64,000 nucleotides of DNA from Cellulomonas sp. Root930 (GTDB taxonomy: Bacteria; Actinomycetota; Actinomycetes; Actinomycetales; Cellulomonadaceae), in contig LMJI01000001.1 of the NCBI GenBank assembly GCA_001429255.1, forward strand, positions 1,844,310 to 1,908,309, given 5' to 3'. Positions within the stretch are counted from its first letter, which is position 1; the number at the start of each line of letters is the position of its first letter. Under the pieces are notes generated by a model. The model made no database searches. It saw nothing but the letters and a program-made list of their open reading frames with translations, and was not told where the DNA came from. This document shows positions 55,566-63,067 of the stretch, in pieces. Made by a program: the position numbers and the translations under genes.

Positions 55566-56674
55566 GCCTCGACCTGTCCTCCGCGCTGCGCGAGGCCGCC
55601 GACCACGCCCCGCTGGGCACGCTCGAGCCGTCCGTGCTCGGTCGCCGGGTCCGCCACCGCCGGGCGGCGCGCACCGCCGCCCGGACCGCCGGCGGCGTCG
55701 GACTGGCGGGCGTGCTCGCCGTCACGGCGACGCAGACGCCCGGCCTGCTCGACCGGTACTCGCGAAGCGTGCCCGGCACGTCCGCCGTGACGGGGCTCCC
55801 CGCCGACCAGGTGGCCACCACCCTGCCGACCGCCGACCCGGGCGCGGCACCCGGCACGTGCGGCTGGGCGGTCGATCGCCCTGCCGCCGCATCGCCTCTC
55901 GAGCTCGCCGTGGCGCTGGGTACCTACCCGGAGGAGACCTACTCCGCCGTGCCCGTGACCGTCGAGGTGCGGGTCCCGGAGAACGTGACGTTCAGGTCGG
56001 TGATTGGCGTGGTGGTGGCCAAGGACGGGGTCGTCGTCGCAACCAGCCCCGACTTCATGAGCTTCGGCGCGACCCCGGCCGGACCGATCTCGATGGCAGG
56101 CGGCGGAGACCTCTCGGTCGCGGCGTGCGGCGGACCAGACGCGACCAAGGTGCTGCCTGACGGGGACTACGTGCTCTACGCGGTCCTCCCGTACGAGGGG
56201 GGCCTGGCGCTCAGCCCGGGCGAGCCGCTGGTGATCTCCGGGAACTCGCGCGAGCGTTGGTGCGGTGCCCACGTGTCGGTGCTCCCGCGGGGCGACGACC
56301 GGGTGGGGATCTCCGGGTCCGTGCGAGGCGACGACTCGATCGACCTCCGGCTGACCTGGTCGGGGACTGCCGAGGCGGAGCTGCTCGACGAGCGAGTTGT
56401 CCTCGTCGACGCGGCGGACCGCATCGTGGCGGACTCGGACATCTGGGCCGCGTCCGGGGAGTCCGTGACGGGCACGCTCCCCCCGGGGCAGCTGCAGAGC
56501 TTCTCCGTGCGCACGTCGCCGACGAGCTGCGACGAGGGTGCGGCCCTGCCCAGCGGCGAGCTCCGCGCGTTCGTGGTCGCGACCGTGGCGCCGTCGTCGG
56601 CCGAGGGCGGGTCGGGTCCGTCGACCAACGCGACCGCCGTCGCGGAGCTGATCGGGACCGTCACCGTCCCGTAG
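55562..56674 (+). CDS. Membrane-anchored extracellular protein coupled to the sigma factor (family with LPxGxY repeats)
   Basis: A 370-residue protein that I do not recognise as a known family. The cytosolic N terminus (about residues 1-36, ending GRRVRHRRAARTAAR) is followed by one membrane helix (about 38-58) and a 310-residue exterior. Two repeats are visible: VVVAKDGVVVATSPDF...ACGGPDATKVLPDGDYVLYAVL and VVLVDAADRIVADSD...SCDEGAALPSGELRAFVV. Each has a DG-V-V strand, a Cys and an LPxGxY-like turn. The topology and ATGA coupling fit an anti-sigma factor or sensor, though no zinc or ASD motif was found in the N terminus. It is paralogous to 61257-62465 and 63068-64000. Confidence 0.78.
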   Translation: MSLDLSSALREAADHAPLGTLEPSVLGRRVRHRRAARTAARTAGGVGLAGVLAVTATQTPGLLDRYSRSVPGTSAVTGLPADQVATTLPTADPGAAPGTCGWAVDRPAAASPLELAVALGTYPEETYSAVPVTVEVRVPENVTFRSVIGVVVAKDGVVVATSPDFMSFGATPAGPISMAGGGDLSVAACGGPDATKVLPDGDYVLYAVLPYEGGLALSPGEPLVISGNSRERWCGAHVSVLPRGDDRVGISGSVRGDDSIDLRLTWSGTAEAELLDERVVLVDAADRIVADSDIWAASGESVTGTLPPGQLQSFSVRTSPTSCDEGAALPSGELRAFVVATVAPSSAEGGSGPSTNATAVAELIGTVTVP

Positions 56675-56692
56675 GTCCGGCAAGATCGACGC

Positions 56693-57334
56693 ATGACCGA
56701 CGCGCGCGCGCCGCGGGTGCTCCCCTACGGGGACGACGCCGTCCTGGTCGAGCTCGCGGATCTCGCCGAGGTCCGCGCGCTGGACGACGCGGTCCGTGCC
56801 GCGCGCGCCACGGACCCGGAGGCCGAGGCGATCGTCGACCAGGTGCCGGCGGCGCGGACGCTCCTGCTCCGGGTGCGGGACGGCGCCGACCCCGGGAGCC
56901 TGCCGGTCGAGCGCTGGTGGGCCGGGCGTACGGAGGCCGCGGGGGAGACCGGCACCACCGAGGTCGTCCTCGACGTGGTCTACGACGGCGCCGACCTCGA
57001 CGGCGTCGCGCGCCTGACGGGCCTGACGGTCGACGAGGTGGTCGCGCGGCACACCGGCGCGCGGTACACCGTGGCGTTCGGGGGGTTCATGCCGGGCTTC
57101 GCGTACCTGGTCGGCCTCGACCCGCTCCTGCGGGTGCCGCGGCTGGACAGCCCGCGCGAGCGCGTTCCGGCCGGCTCGGTGGCGATCGCCGACGAGTTCA
57201 GCGCGGTCTACCCGGCCGCGACCCCCGGCGGGTGGCGGCTGCTGGGCCGGTGCGACGTCGAGCTGTTCGACGTGGATCGCGAGACGCCGGCCCTGCTCCA
57301 GCCCGGCACGCGCGTGCGGTTCGCTGCGTCATGA
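56693..57334 (+). CDS. pxpB: 5-oxoprolinase subunit B
   Basis: A 213-residue protein of the allophanate hydrolase subunit 1 / KipI family. RVLPYGDDAVLVELAD is the N-terminal strand, and EVVARHTGARYTVAFGG and FMPGFAYLVGLDPLLRVPR are the conserved cyclophilin-like core, followed by RVPAGSVAIADEFSAVYP. Together with PxpC it activates 5-oxoproline using ATP. The ATG at 56693 is preceded by CAAGAT (56681-56686) at exactly 6 nt and no ribosome site, so pxpBC probably start their own leaderless transcript rather than depend on the upstream sigma operon. The stop overlaps pxpC. Confidence 0.93.
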   Translation: MTDARAPRVLPYGDDAVLVELADLAEVRALDDAVRAARATDPEAEAIVDQVPAARTLLLRVRDGADPGSLPVERWWAGRTEAAGETGTTEVVLDVVYDGADLDGVARLTGLTVDEVVARHTGARYTVAFGGFMPGFAYLVGLDPLLRVPRLDSPRERVPAGSVAIADEFSAVYPAATPGGWRLLGRCDVELFDVDRETPALLQPGTRVRFAAS

Positions 57335-58191
57335 CGAGTGCGCTGGAGGTCGTCGAGCCGGGACTGCTCACGCTCGTCGAGGACCTGGGGCGGCCCGGCT
57401 GGGCGCACATCGGCGTCGGGCGCTCCGGGGCGGCCGACGCGGGCGCGCTGCGGCTGGCCAACCGGCTCGTCGCCAACGACGAGGGTGCGGCCGGGCTCGA
57501 GGTGCTCCTGGGTGGGCTGCTGGTGCGCGCCCGCGGGGACCTGACCGTGGCGTTGACCGGCGGTCGCGGGCCTGCGTGGATCGACGGTCGGCCGGTCGGG
57601 CACGAGGCCGTGATCGAGCTGCGCGACGGGTCGGAGCTGCGGCTCGGGACCGTGGAGCTCGGGCTGCGGACGTACGTGGCCGTGCGCGGCGGGATCGACG
57701 TGCCGCCGGTGCTGGGGTCGCGCAGCACGGACCAGCTGGCAGGCCTGGGACCGGCGCCGCTGGCCGCGGGGGACGTCCTGCCGGTGGGACCCGCGCCGCG
57801 GGACTGGCCGCTGGTGGACGTCGCCCCGGTGCGTCCGGAACGGCTCGCCCTGCCGATCGTGGCGGGCCCCCACGCCGACTGGTTCGACGACGCGCTGGCC
57901 CGGCTGTGCGGACCGCACGAGTACCGCGTCACTCCGGCGACGAACCGGGTGGCCGTGCGGCTCGACGGGCCGGCCATCCGGCGGACCCTCCAGTACGACG
58001 GCCGCGAGCTCCCGTCGGAGGGTCTGGTGGTCGGCGCCGTGCAGGTCCCGCCCGACGGCCGGCCGGTCGTGTTCGGCGTCGACCACCCCGTGACGGGGGG
58101 CTACCCGGTGGTCGCGGTGGTCCGTCGGCACGCGCTCGGGCGGCTCGGGCAGCTGCGTCCGGGCGACCCCGTGCGGTTCGTCAGAGGGTGA
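57331..58191 (+). CDS. pxpC: 5-oxoprolinase subunit C
   Basis: A 286-residue protein of the allophanate hydrolase subunit 2 / KipA family, which carries the name biotin-dependent carboxyltransferase in older annotation although no biotin site is present. Diagnostic segments are VEDLGRPGWAHIGVGRSGAA at the start, YVAVRGGIDVPPVLGSRSTD in the middle and the terminal GYPVVAVVRRHALGRLGQL with the RPGDPVRF closing strand. The ATG overlaps the pxpB stop (ATGA). It completes the ATP-dependent 5-oxoprolinase. Confidence 0.94.
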   Translation: MTSALEVVEPGLLTLVEDLGRPGWAHIGVGRSGAADAGALRLANRLVANDEGAAGLEVLLGGLLVRARGDLTVALTGGRGPAWIDGRPVGHEAVIELRDGSELRLGTVELGLRTYVAVRGGIDVPPVLGSRSTDQLAGLGPAPLAAGDVLPVGPAPRDWPLVDVAPVRPERLALPIVAGPHADWFDDALARLCGPHEYRVTPATNRVAVRLDGPAIRRTLQYDGRELPSEGLVVGAVQVPPDGRPVVFGVDHPVTGGYPVVAVVRRHALGRLGQLRPGDPVRFVRG

Positions 58192-58299
58192 CGGGAGCGA
58201 CACGCCGCGACTTCACTCGCTCGACGACGATCCCCGCACGGGGACCGTTCGGCGACCGGGACCAAAGGCCCACCTCGCGCCAGGCTGCGGGCATAGAAA

Positions 58300-58347
58300 T
58301 CTCTACATCTAGTCCTCATCGACCGCCCCGACCACAGCATGTTGTGG
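58300..58347 (+). promoter_or_regulatory. Two NrdR-box-like sites upstream of nrdD
   Basis: Two 16-bp sites match the NrdR consensus pattern (CwAtATaTwG core): box 1 at 58300-58315 has the core CTACATCTAG, and box 2 at 58332-58347 has CAGCATGTTG with flanking CCA and TGG arms. Their centres are 32 bp apart, the usual three helical turns. Box 2 also sits inside a longer hairpin (GACCGCC/GGCGGTC arms at 58321-58327 and 58349-58355). The ATG of nrdD follows 42 bp downstream. Confidence 0.7.
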
Positions 58348-58389
58348 TGGCGGTCGGAGGCACCTCATCGTGGAGCAGGGAGTACGGGC

Positions 58390-60180
58390 ATGTCGGAGAA
58401 GGTCGTCGTGGACGTCGGTTCGTCGATCGAGGAGTACCTCGATCGGAGCGACTGGCGGGTGTCCGCCAACGCGAACCAGGGCTATTCGCTGGGCGGTCTG
58501 ATCCTGCAGACGAGCGGCAAGGTCGTCGCCAACTACTGGCTCAGCCACGTCTACCCGCCCGAGGTCGGCACCGCGCACCGCGAGGGCGACATCCACGTGC
58601 ACGACCTCGACATGCTCTCCGGCTACTGCGCCGGCTGGTCGCTGCGGAACCTGCTCCAGGAGGGCCTCAACGGCGTCCCCGGCAAGGTCGACGCGCGCCC
58701 GCCGCGCCACTTCAGCGCCGCGGTCGGCCAGATCGTCAACTTCCTGGGCACCATGCAGAACGAGTGGGCCGGCGCGCAGGCGTTCAGCTCGTTCGACACC
58801 TACCTCGCGCCGTACGTGCGGCTCGACGGCCTGACCTACGCGCAGGTGCTCCAGGGCATCCAGGAGCTGGTCTACAACCTCAACGTGCCGTCGCGGTGGG
58901 GCACGCAGACGCCGTTCACCAACCTCACGTTCGACTGGGTGTGCCCGGACGACCTGCGCGACGAGGTCCCGTTCGTCGCCGAGGAGCCGTGCGACTTCAC
59001 GTACGGCGACCTGCAGGTCGAGATGGACATGATCAACCGCGCGTACATCGAGATCATGACCACGGGGGACGCCTCGGGCCGCGTGTTCACGTTCCCGATC
59101 CCCACGTACAACATCACCAAGGACTTCGACTGGGACAGCGAGAACGCCGAGGCGCTGTTCGCGATGACCGCCAAGTACGGGCTGCCGTACTTCCAGAACT
59201 TCCTCAACTCCGAGCTGAACCCCGGCGACGTGCGCTCGATGTGCTGCCGGCTCCAGCTTGACCTGCGCGAGCTGCTCAAGCGCGGCAACGGCCTGTTCGG
59301 GTCGGCGGAGCAGACGGGCTCCATCGGCGTCGTGACCATCAACTGCGGCCGGCTGGGCTACGTGCACCAGGGCGACGAGGCCGGCCTGTTCGCGCAGCTC
59401 GACCGCCTGATCGACCTGGCGTGCACGTCCCTGGAGCTCAAGCGCGAGCTCATCCAGCGCCTGATCGACGACGGCCTGTTCCCGTACACCCGCCGCTACC
59501 TGGGCACCCTCGAGAACCACTTCTCGACGATCGGCGTCAACGGCCTGCACGAGATGGTCCGGAACTTCACGGGCGACGAGTACGGCATCGTCGACCCGCG
59601 CGGGCACGAGCTGGTCATCCGCCTGCTCGACCACGTCCGCACGCGGATGGTGGAGCTGCAGGAGGCGACCGGCCACCTCTACAACCTGGAGGCGACGCCC
59701 GCGGAGGGTGCCACCTACCGGTTCGCCAAGGAGGACCGCCGCCGGTTCCCCGGGATCCTGCAGGCCGGCACCGACAGCCACCCGTACTACACGAACTCCT
59801 CGCAGCTGCCGGTCGGGTTCACCGACGACCCGTTCGAGGCGCTGACCCGCCAGGACGAGCTGCAGACCAAGTACACGGGCGGCACGGTGCTGCACCTCTA
59901 CATGGCCGAGCGGCTGTCGACCGCGGACGCCTGCCGCGAGCTGGTCAAGCGCGCCCTGTCGACCTTCCGCCTGCCGTACCTGACGGTGACGCCGACGTTC
60001 TCGATCTGCCCGAACCACGGGTACCTCGCGGGCGAGCACCAGACGTGCACCACGTGCGGGATGACGTGCGAGGTGTGGACCCGGGTCATGGGCTACCACC
60101 GGCCGGTCAGCTCGTTCAACATCGGCAAGCAGGGCGAGCACGCCGAGCGCACGCCGTTCCGAGAGCCGGCGCTCGTGTGA
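58390..60180 (+). CDS. nrdD: Anaerobic ribonucleoside-triphosphate reductase
   Basis: A 596-residue class III reductase making dNTPs with a glycyl radical. The radical Gly568 lies in TRVMGYHRPVSSFNIGK, active-site Cys80 in SGYCAGWSLRN, and a second catalytic Cys in RSMCCRLQLD; the zinc cysteines are in SICPNHGYL and TCTTCGMTC. The usual N-terminal ATP-cone allosteric domain of about 100 residues is absent, so overall activity control by ATP/dATP is probably lost or transferred to NrdR. The ATG at 58390 has GGGAG 8 nt upstream; an earlier in-frame start would add 17 residues. The stop overlaps nrdG (GTGA). The gene indicates growth without oxygen. Confidence 0.94.
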   Translation: MSEKVVVDVGSSIEEYLDRSDWRVSANANQGYSLGGLILQTSGKVVANYWLSHVYPPEVGTAHREGDIHVHDLDMLSGYCAGWSLRNLLQEGLNGVPGKVDARPPRHFSAAVGQIVNFLGTMQNEWAGAQAFSSFDTYLAPYVRLDGLTYAQVLQGIQELVYNLNVPSRWGTQTPFTNLTFDWVCPDDLRDEVPFVAEEPCDFTYGDLQVEMDMINRAYIEIMTTGDASGRVFTFPIPTYNITKDFDWDSENAEALFAMTAKYGLPYFQNFLNSELNPGDVRSMCCRLQLDLRELLKRGNGLFGSAEQTGSIGVVTINCGRLGYVHQGDEAGLFAQLDRLIDLACTSLELKRELIQRLIDDGLFPYTRRYLGTLENHFSTIGVNGLHEMVRNFTGDEYGIVDPRGHELVIRLLDHVRTRMVELQEATGHLYNLEATPAEGATYRFAKEDRRRFPGILQAGTDSHPYYTNSSQLPVGFTDDPFEALTRQDELQTKYTGGTVLHLYMAERLSTADACRELVKRALSTFRLPYLTVTPTFSICPNHGYLAGEHQTCTTCGMTCEVWTRVMGYHRPVSSFNIGKQGEHAERTPFREPALV

Positions 60181-60818
60181 AGGAGATCGCCGTCGCGGGT
60201 CTGGTCCCGCTGTCGTCGTGCGACTGGCCGGGCAAGCTCGTCGCGACCGTCTTCCTGCAGGGCTGCCCGTGGCGGTGCACCTACTGCCACAACGCGTCGA
60301 TCCTCGATCCGCGCGCTCCCGGCCAGGTCCCGTGGGAGGACGTGCTCGACCTGCTGGACCGCCGGCACGGGCTGCTCGACGGGCTGGTCTTCTCGGGCGG
60401 GGAGCCGACGATGCAGTGGGCGCTGCGCGAGGCCGCGGTGCAGGTGCACGACGCCGGGTTCGGCGTGGGACTGCACACGTCCGGCGCCTACCCGCGACGG
60501 CTCGAGGCCGTGCTTCCGCACGTCGACTGGGTGGGGCTGGACGTGAAGGCACCCGCGCGGCTGTACCGGGCGATCACGCAGGTCGGCGGGCCGCGGACCA
60601 GCGCGGACGCCGCCTTCGCCTCGCTGCGGCTGGTGCTCGACGCGGGGGTCGACGTGCAGGTGCGCACCACCGTCGACCCGACGGTCCTGAGCGACGCCGA
60701 CGTGGCGGAGCTCGGGGCCGTCCTGGCCGACCTCGGAGTGCGCGACCACGTGCTCCAGGAGGTCCGGCCGGACGGGACGACGAGCGAGTACCGGGAAGCC
60801 CTCGCGGCGACGCGCTGA
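60177..60818 (+). CDS. nrdG: Anaerobic ribonucleotide reductase-activating protein
   Basis: A 213-residue radical SAM activase that generates the glycyl radical on NrdD. The [4Fe-4S] cysteines are Cys30, Cys34 and Cys37 in GCPWRCTYCHN, and SAM is held by FSGGEPTMQ and the later GLDVKAP strand. The extended C terminus (about 50 residues longer than E. coli NrdG) places it in the NrdG2 subgroup. The GTG at 60177 overlaps the nrdD stop. An imperfect hairpin at 60798-60838 (CCCTCGCG/CGCGAGGG) spans its stop codon and may terminate the transcript. Confidence 0.93.
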   Translation: MKEIAVAGLVPLSSCDWPGKLVATVFLQGCPWRCTYCHNASILDPRAPGQVPWEDVLDLLDRRHGLLDGLVFSGGEPTMQWALREAAVQVHDAGFGVGLHTSGAYPRRLEAVLPHVDWVGLDVKAPARLYRAITQVGGPRTSADAAFASLRLVLDAGVDVQVRTTVDPTVLSDADVAELGAVLADLGVRDHVLQEVRPDGTTSEYREALAATR

Positions 60819-60877
60819 GCGCACCTCGTCGCGAGGGCCGTCTCTCTGTTTGAATGCGCTCAGAGGGAGGGGCCCCG

Positions 60878-61213
60878 ATGGATGTGCGCGTGACCAGCCG
60901 GGACATCGGTCCCCGGACAGTCGTCGAGGTCGACGGCGAGATCGACGTGTCCTCCGCCGACGTCCTGCGCGACGAGCTGTCCGAGCTGCTCGACCGTGAC
61001 CGCACCGACCTGGTCATCGACCTGCGAGCGGTGAGGTTCATGGACTCGACCGGGCTCGGCGTGCTCGTCGGCACCCTGAAGAAGGTCCGGCTGGCCGGCG
61101 GTCAGCTGCAGCTGGTGATCGACTCCGAGCGGCTGCTCAAGGTCTTCCGGATCACCGCCCTGCTGCAGGTGTTCACCGTCCACGAGACGGTCGAGGCGGC
61201 CCTCGACGCCTGA
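60878..61213 (+). CDS. STAS-domain anti-sigma factor antagonist
   Basis: A 111-residue single STAS domain. The conserved phospho-acceptor is Ser57 in VRFMDSTGLGVLVG, and the strand TVVEVDGEIDVSSA begins the fold. In SpoIIAA-like systems the unphosphorylated form binds an anti-sigma kinase. A GGGAGGGG ribosome site 6 nt upstream favours the ATG at 60878 over an ATG 24 nt earlier. No anti-sigma kinase gene is adjacent, and the nearby sigma factors are ECF types that do not normally use STAS partners, so its partner lies elsewhere. Confidence 0.92.
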   Translation: MDVRVTSRDIGPRTVVEVDGEIDVSSADVLRDELSELLDRDRTDLVIDLRAVRFMDSTGLGVLVGTLKKVRLAGGQLQLVIDSERLLKVFRITALLQVFTVHETVEAALDA

Positions 61214-61256
61214 GCAGCGGGTGCGCGTGCAACGGTCGCGCCGATCGGCTGACGGA

Positions 61257-62465
61257 TCAGTCCGGGAGGATCGAGTAGACGACCGTCTGCTCTCCGTCCT
61301 CCGACGTCGATGCTGTGACGCCGACCTCCCACCCCGCCACGGGGAAGGTGATGCCGGGCGGGGGCGCGAGCGCCGGGTAGGTCGACCAGTCGTCGCCGAG
61401 CAGCCGGACGGCCTCCTTGGCGGCGTCGTCCCCGTCGGCGGCGATCACGACGCTCCACCCCTCGCCGTTCGACCCAGCCATCGGGGTGACCGACACCAGC
61501 CGGCCACCGATGAGGGGGACGTCGTCGACCGGGAAGCCCTCGGGGAAGCCGGTCGGTGCCGGGGGCATGTCGAGCAGGGTCAGGGACCAGGGGCCCGCCA
61601 CGGCGCGCCCGTCCGCCTCGGCATAGCTCACGTAGACCGAGTACTCGCCGGAGGGCAACGGCACGCCCCCGGGGTCCCCGTCCGTCGCGCAGGTGCTCAG
61701 CTCCGTGCTCGTCATGCCCGAGACCACGGAGCGATCGGGCGAGGACAGCCACGAGTACCGCGGGTCCGGCGACGGGTCGGCGTCGGACGCCACGACCGTG
61801 CCGTCGTGGGTGATCAGGATCTGGCTGTCGAGCTCGTCGCCGGTGCCGCTGATCCGCTCCGAGCTCTCCGCGGCCTCGAGCTGCTGGCGCGCGACCTCCA
61901 CCCCTCGGTCCAGTGCGGCGACCTGGCCGGCGGTGAGCGGGACAGCAGCCGGCGGATCCGCCATCACGGCCGCGCGACGCTCCTCCGCGGCGGCCAGCGT
62001 CTCGTTCGCGCTGCGCACCAGCTCGGCGACCGCGGCGTCCCGAGCAGCCGGTGACAGCTCGCGGACGAGGACCGGGCTCATGGTGCGCCCGAGCAGCGTT
62101 CCCAGGTGGGTGCCCTGCTGGGGAACGGCGGAAGCGTCCTCCATGTACCAGGAGCCGTCCGTCGACGGCAGCAGACCCACCCGAACGGGGTCGGCCGTCG
62201 GGAGGAGCCCGATGTCCGACCCGCACGTCCCGGGCCCGGCGTCGGCACGCGCCGCGGGGAGCACGGACATCGGCTGTCGCCCCCCGACGTACACGGCGCC
62301 GAGCGCGACGGCTCCGACGGCTCCGACGGCGACCCCGCCGCGGACACCCGCGCGGACGGTCCGGCGGCGCCGGATGCGGCCGGTGAGTGACGTGACGTCG
62401 AACGGGGAGTCGTCCGGGCCGGTGTCGACGGCGTCGTGCAGGGCGCGGGCGAGGTCGGGGCTCAT
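61257..62465 (-). CDS. Membrane-anchored extracellular protein coupled to sigma factor copy 2
   Basis: A 402-residue paralogue of the protein at 55562-56674. The cytosolic N terminus is MSPDLARALHDAVDTG through GRIRRRRTVR, and aligns with MSLDLSSALREAADHA and GRRVRHRR of copy 1; one membrane helix follows (about residues 42-62). The exterior begins with AGPGTCGSDIG, also matched in copy 1 (APGTCGW), has a helical Ala/Glu segment (about 140-205) absent from copy 1, and one repeat: ILITHDGTVVASDAD...STCATDGDPGGVPLPSGEYSVYVSY. The ATG overlaps the sigma stop. The C-terminal 90 residues are unassigned. Function unknown; anti-sigma or sensor role inferred. Confidence 0.76.
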   Translation of the reverse strand: MSPDLARALHDAVDTGPDDSPFDVTSLTGRIRRRRTVRAGVRGGVAVGAVGAVALGAVYVGGRQPMSVLPAARADAGPGTCGSDIGLLPTADPVRVGLLPSTDGSWYMEDASAVPQQGTHLGTLLGRTMSPVLVRELSPAARDAAVAELVRSANETLAAAEERRAAVMADPPAAVPLTAGQVAALDRGVEVARQQLEAAESSERISGTGDELDSQILITHDGTVVASDADPSPDPRYSWLSSPDRSVVSGMTSTELSTCATDGDPGGVPLPSGEYSVYVSYAEADGRAVAGPWSLTLLDMPPAPTGFPEGFPVDDVPLIGGRLVSVTPMAGSNGEGWSVVIAADGDDAAKEAVRLLGDDWSTYPALAPPPGITFPVAGWEVGVTASTSEDGEQTVVYSILPD

Positions 62466-63001
62466 CGGGTCACTCCTGTCGGGACCAGCTGGATGTCGAG
62501 GGTGTGCGCGTCGGGCAGCGGTCCCAGCAGGGACTCGAGGTGCCGGATCGCGTCGAAGAGGTAACGCTTGACGGTCCCGTCGGAGACCTCCAGGCGGCGG
62601 GCGACCTCCGGCACGGTGAGGTCGTCGTAGAACCGCAGCACCACGCAGGCGCGCAGCCGCGGGCGCAGGGTCAGCAGTGCGGTCTGCACGTCGAGCCGGG
62701 CGGTGCTCGCCGGGACGTGGTCGGCGGTGTCGTCGTCGCGGGCGAGCAGGTGGCGCACCGCGGTCCAGCGGGCCGTGCGGCGGTGACCGTCCAGGAAGAT
62801 GGTCAGCACCGCCCGGCGCACGTAGGCCTCGGCGGCCGCCGGCTCACGCAGCGGACGCCCCTGGCTGAAGCAGCGCACCAGCGCGTCCTGGACCAGGTCC
62901 TCACCCTCGCGCTCGTCGCCCGTGAGCAGGGTCGCGTAGCGCACGAGCGCACGCCCCCGAGCCCGCACGAGCTCGTCCAGTACCTGTTCCCAGGCCGTCA
63001 T
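62462..63001 (-). CDS. ECF sigma factor, SigE family (copy 2)
   Basis: A 179-residue ECF sigma factor. Region 2 runs from LVRYATLLTGDEREGEDLVQ to YVRRAVLTIFLDGHRRTARW and region 4 from LRPRLRACVVLRFYDDLTVP to VSDGTVKRYLFDAIRHLESL. The ATG at 63001 has AGGGAGG about 5 nt upstream and is preferred to an ATG 24 nt earlier. It is coupled by ATGA to its membrane partner gene, as in copy 1. Sequence similarity to copy 1 extends over the whole length, so the two gene pairs arose by duplication. A third partner-type gene lies just upstream on the same strand. Confidence 0.93.
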   Translation of the reverse strand: MTAWEQVLDELVRARGRALVRYATLLTGDEREGEDLVQDALVRCFSQGRPLREPAAAEAYVRRAVLTIFLDGHRRTARWTAVRHLLARDDDTADHVPASTARLDVQTALLTLRPRLRACVVLRFYDDLTVPEVARRLEVSDGTVKRYLFDAIRHLESLLGPLPDAHTLDIQLVPTGVTR

Positions 63002-63067
63002 GCCACCTCCCTGTGGTGCCGTCATCTTCCTGGACGACCGGGAGGTGTGAACCGTTGGTCGGATCGG

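Noticed and set aside
60878..63001. STAS protein as part of the neighbouring ECF sigma system.
   Set aside because: STAS antagonists act on SpoIIAB/RsbW-type kinases, none of which is encoded nearby, and the gene is convergent with the sigma module rather than in it.
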